Source: Streptosporangium canum (lineage in GTDB: Bacteria; Actinomycetota; Actinomycetes; Streptosporangiales; Streptosporangiaceae). Taken from it: a stretch of 64,000 bases of DNA. The notes beneath the pieces are model-generated. The model was given only the letters and a program-made list of their open reading frames with translations, searched no databases and had not been told where the DNA came from. Both the position numbers and the translations under genes were made by a program. The stretch lies in contig NZ_FOQY01000001.1 in NCBI RefSeq assembly GCF_900113865.1, positions 318,877-382,876 on the forward strand. Direction: 5' to 3'. Below are positions 60,526-64,000 of this stretch, piece by piece (positions within the stretch are counted from its first letter, which is position 1; each line of letters starts with the position of its first letter).

Positions 60526-61461
60526 TCACGACCACTTCCAGCGGATGCCGATCAGACCGGGCTGGAGCGAGCCGGTCACCAGGTGGACGGCGTGGTGGGC
60601 GTTAAGGGTGAGCTCGCCCTGATCGTGCTCGCCCGCGGCGGAGTCGTGGCGGGCGAAGCGGCGGACGCCCACCGGCAGGGCCGCGGCAGCGAAGCTCACC
60701 CGGAGCATGTACTGGCCCGCCGGGAAGCGGAAGCCCCGTTCGTACTCGGTGGTCTCCACGCCGCTCGGGTCGGCCAGCTCATAGCGGATCACCTGGGTGT
60801 CGCCGGTCCGGAGCGCCCGGTCGAACAGCAGCTCGGCCACCACCAGGGCGGTCGGCCCGTCACGGCGGACCCGGCCGACCCGGCAGTCCTCCAGGGCCCG
60901 GATCCGCACGCGCTCCACGTCGCATCCGATGTCGCCCCGGTAGACCATGATGTAGCGGTCGGCGGCGTCCTCGTGCGCCTGCACCACCTGGAGCGTCTCG
61001 CGCCGGGTGGTGCTGCGGTCCGCCCCGATCTGCAGTGACTCGTACATCCCGGCGATGTGCAGCCGGCGGTCGTCGGCCACCCCGTCCAGCTCGTGCAGCA
61101 GGGTCGACAGGGCACGTGCCGGCTCCATGATCGAGGAGCGGGACGCCGCGTCCGGCTGAGATCCGGCGCTCTGCCCCCGGCCCCGAGGCCGGGGCGGTCC
61201 GAGCAGGCCCATCAGCGAGCGCGGCGGCAGGATGAGGATCTCCTCCAGCGCGCGTACGGCGCGCAGCGACTCCGGCCGCTCGGGACGGCGCAGCCCCTGC
61301 TGCCAGTAGCTCAGGCTTGTCATCCCGACCCGCAGGCCGCGCTCTTCCAGGCGCTGGCGGAGCCGGTCGAGAGTCAGGCCGCGCGCCTCCACCGCGGCGC
61401 GGAGCGCGACGTGGAACGGGCCCTCGCTGAGAGCGCCCCGGAGCTCGCGATCATCCGACAC
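60526..61461 (-). CDS. XRE-type helix-turn-helix regulator
   Basis: A 311-aa protein. The N-terminal HTH (FHVALRAAVEARGLTLDRLRQRLEERG, then VGMTSLSYWQQGLRRPER) is of the XRE type found in many actinobacterial regulators. The C-terminal 190 residues (LHIAGMYESLQIGADRSTTRRETL, GFRFPAGQYMLRVSFAAAAL) are beta-rich and not of a family I can name; it may sense a ligand. GTG start without a ribosome site, so possibly leaderless. No operator was identified. Confidence 0.75.
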   Translation of the reverse strand: MSDDRELRGALSEGPFHVALRAAVEARGLTLDRLRQRLEERGLRVGMTSLSYWQQGLRRPERPESLRAVRALEEILILPPRSLMGLLGPPRPRGRGQSAGSQPDAASRSSIMEPARALSTLLHELDGVADDRRLHIAGMYESLQIGADRSTTRRETLQVVQAHEDAADRYIMVYRGDIGCDVERVRIRALEDCRVGRVRRDGPTALVVAELLFDRALRTGDTQVIRYELADPSGVETTEYERGFRFPAGQYMLRVSFAAAALPVGVRRFARHDSAAGEHDQGELTLNAHHAVHLVTGSLQPGLIGIRWKWS

Positions 61462-61567
61462 ATGGGCATGTTCACAGATTTTCCCCCATACGTCACTTTC
61501 GCGGATGCCTTACGCCCCTCCCGCCGCCCGGCACGCCGCGCCCGCGCGGGACGCCCCGGAGGGACGA

Positions 61568-61598
61568 CGGAGGCCCGGCCCAGCGGGCCGGGCCTCCG
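61568..61598 (-). terminator. Terminator of the guaB3 gene
   Basis: The arms cggaggcccggcc and ggccgggcctccg form a perfect 13-bp stem with loop cagcg, 20 bp behind the guaB3 stop. Confidence 0.75.
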
Positions 61599-61617
61599 CG
61601 TGAGGCGTCCGCCGACG

Positions 61618-62736
61618 TCAGGAGGTGTACGGGGCGACGACGACCTCGACCCGCTGGAACTCCTTCAGGTCGGAGTATCCGGCGGTGGCCATCGTGCGCT
61701 TGAGCGCGCCCATCAGGTTCATCGAGCCGTCGGCTACCGAGGACGGGCCGTGCAGGATCTGCTCCAGCGTGCCGACCGTGCCGAACTCGACCCGCTTGCC
61801 CCGGGGCAGCTCGGGGTGCTGCGCCTCCGAGCCCCAGTGGAAGCCGTGGCCGGGGGCCTCGACGGCCCGGGCCAGCGGCGAGCCGACCATGACCGCGTCG
61901 GCGCCGCAGGCGATCGCCTTGGCGATGTCGCCGGAGGTGCCCATGCCGCCGTCGGCGATGACGTGCACGTAGCGGCCGCCGGACTCGTCCATGTAGTCGC
62001 GGCGGGCCGCGGCCACGTCGGAGATCGCGGTGGCCATCGGCACCACCACGCCCAGCACGGTGCGGGTGGTGTGCGAGGCGCCGCCGCCGAAGCCGACGAG
62101 CACGCCGGCCGCGCCGGTCCGCATCAGGTGCAGCGCCGCGGTGTAGGTGGCGCAGCCGCCGACGATCACCGGGACGTCGAGCTCGTAGATGAACTGCTTG
62201 AGGTTCAGCGGCTCGGCCCGGCCGGAGACGTGCTCGGCGGAGACCGTGGTGCCGCGGATCACGAAGATGTCCACACCCGCGTCGATGACGGCCTTGTGGT
62301 GCTGGACCGTGCGCTGCGGCGACAGGCGGACGGCCGTGGTCACCCCCGCCGCGCGGATCTCCTCGATGCGCCGGCCGATCAGCTCGTCCTTGATCGGCGC
62401 GTCGTAGATCTCCTGGAGCCGCTTGGTGGCGGCCTCACCCTTGAGCTCGGCCACCTCCGCCAGCAACGGCGTCGGGTCCTCGTAACGGGTCCACAGGCCT
62501 TCGAGGTCGAGCACGGCGAGACCGCCGAGCCGGCCGACCTCGATCGCGGTCCTGGGCGAGACCACGCTGTCCATCGGGCTCACCACGACGGGCAGTTCGA
62601 ACCGGTAGGCGTCGATCTGCCAGGCGATCGAGACCTCTTCCGGGTCGCGGGTGCGACGGGACGGGACGATGCCGATCTCGTCGAGGGCGTAGGCGCGACG
62701 GCCGTTCTTGCCGCGCCCGATCTCCACCTGAGTCAT
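61618..62736 (-). CDS. guaB3: GuaB3 family IMP dehydrogenase-related protein
   Basis: A 372-aa (beta/alpha)8 protein of the GuaB3 group found beside guaB in actinobacteria. VEIGRGKNGRRAYALDEIGIVPSRRTRD and ELPVVVSPMDSVVSP are diagnostic. It has no CBS domains. The loop that in true IMP dehydrogenase reads GPGSICTTR reads GFGGGASHTTR here, so the catalytic Cys is replaced. It may act as a GMP-reductase-like or regulatory protein; its activity should not be assumed to be IMP oxidation. It follows guaB after a 135-bp gap with a hairpin. Confidence 0.92.
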   Translation of the reverse strand: MTQVEIGRGKNGRRAYALDEIGIVPSRRTRDPEEVSIAWQIDAYRFELPVVVSPMDSVVSPRTAIEVGRLGGLAVLDLEGLWTRYEDPTPLLAEVAELKGEAATKRLQEIYDAPIKDELIGRRIEEIRAAGVTTAVRLSPQRTVQHHKAVIDAGVDIFVIRGTTVSAEHVSGRAEPLNLKQFIYELDVPVIVGGCATYTAALHLMRTGAAGVLVGFGGGASHTTRTVLGVVVPMATAISDVAAARRDYMDESGGRYVHVIADGGMGTSGDIAKAIACGADAVMVGSPLARAVEAPGHGFHWGSEAQHPELPRGKRVEFGTVGTLEQILHGPSSVADGSMNLMGALKRTMATAGYSDLKEFQRVEVVVAPYTS

Positions 62737-62761
62737 ATGTCTGTCTTTCCCATTCCATGCG

Positions 62762-62796
62762 TGTACGGCTCACGCCAAGCGGGCGCAAGCCGTACA
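62762..62796 (-). terminator. Hairpin between guaB and guaB3
   Basis: TGTACGGCT (62762-62770) and AGCCGTACA (62788-62796) pair perfectly, and the inside can add a short GC stem (acgcc with gggcg). It lies downstream of the guaB stop and upstream of the guaB3 start, so it may terminate or attenuate transcription. Confidence 0.5.
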
Positions 62797-62871
62797 GTGC
62801 CGTTGTGGCCCGCCTGCTCGCCGAGCCTGGCGCGGATCCCCGGGTCCGTCCTCGGTATCCGCGACAGGACT

Positions 62872-64000
<1,129 letters not shown>

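Overview
The window is high-G+C DNA with densely packed, often overlapping genes, many GTG and TTG starts and purine-rich ribosome binding sites. Gene content (ECF sigma factors, a CU044_5270-type partner protein, GuaB3 next to GuaB, YbaB/WXG-type proteins, teichoic-acid-like polymerases) points to a filamentous actinomycete, probably of the Streptosporangiales group; the order is inference. No rRNA, tRNA or CRISPR array was recognised.

Layout. 1-2585: end of a molybdenum hydroxylase (CO dehydrogenase family) operon: large-subunit C-terminus, FAD subunit and CoxG. 2683-4819: ECF sigma factor with its partner membrane protein, and a tiny secreted ricin-like protein. 5000-5464: collapsed remnant of a SARP regulator. 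5528-28401: a large surface-glycopolymer locus holding two TagF-like enzymes fused to GT2 domains, a GT4, a stand-alone GT2, two tandem sulfotransferases, a CDP-alcohol phosphotransferase, a methyltransferase-like protein, an unassigned putative glycosyltransferase, and a complete pseudaminic acid pathway (PseB, PseC, PseH, PseG, PseI and an SpsF-type cytidylyltransferase). Next to pseH lie an acyl carrier protein and an FkbH-like HAD protein in the same operon. Together these suggest a pseudaminate-containing cell-wall polymer (a teichulosonic-acid-like material), possibly sulfated and possibly carrying an unusual ACP-derived N-acyl group.

28647-30926: a four-gene operon resembling type VII secretion accessory genes (two YbaB-like proteins, a WXG-motif membrane protein, a Ser/Pro-rich protein). 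31192-36896: polytopic GT-C-like membrane protein, NodB polysaccharide deacetylase, acyltransferase 3, SnoaL-like protein and a small membrane protein. 36957-41754: guaA, an FNT-family channel, a decayed IS1182-like transposase and a DUF885 peptidase-like protein. 41924-51630: GNAT protein, PLP decarboxylase, GMC oxidoreductase and succinate-semialdehyde-type dehydrogenase, a beta-propeller lipoprotein and GlpD. A shared near-palindrome (TACCGGTCGGTA) sits in front of both the dehydrogenase and glpD. 51858-55568: ECF sigma factor in one operon with three membrane proteins and an ABC ATPase. 55685-60525: a DeoR-type regulator divergent from agaS-nagA-PfkB kinase-class II aldolase, an amino-sugar (probably N-acetylgalactosamine) catabolic operon. 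60526-64000: XRE regulator, GuaB3 and the C-terminal part of GuaB, which runs off the window.

Strong hairpins, several of them perfect palindromes without a U-tract, mark many transcription-unit ends. Start sites were chosen from ribosome binding sites and family length. Residue numbers follow the start chosen here.
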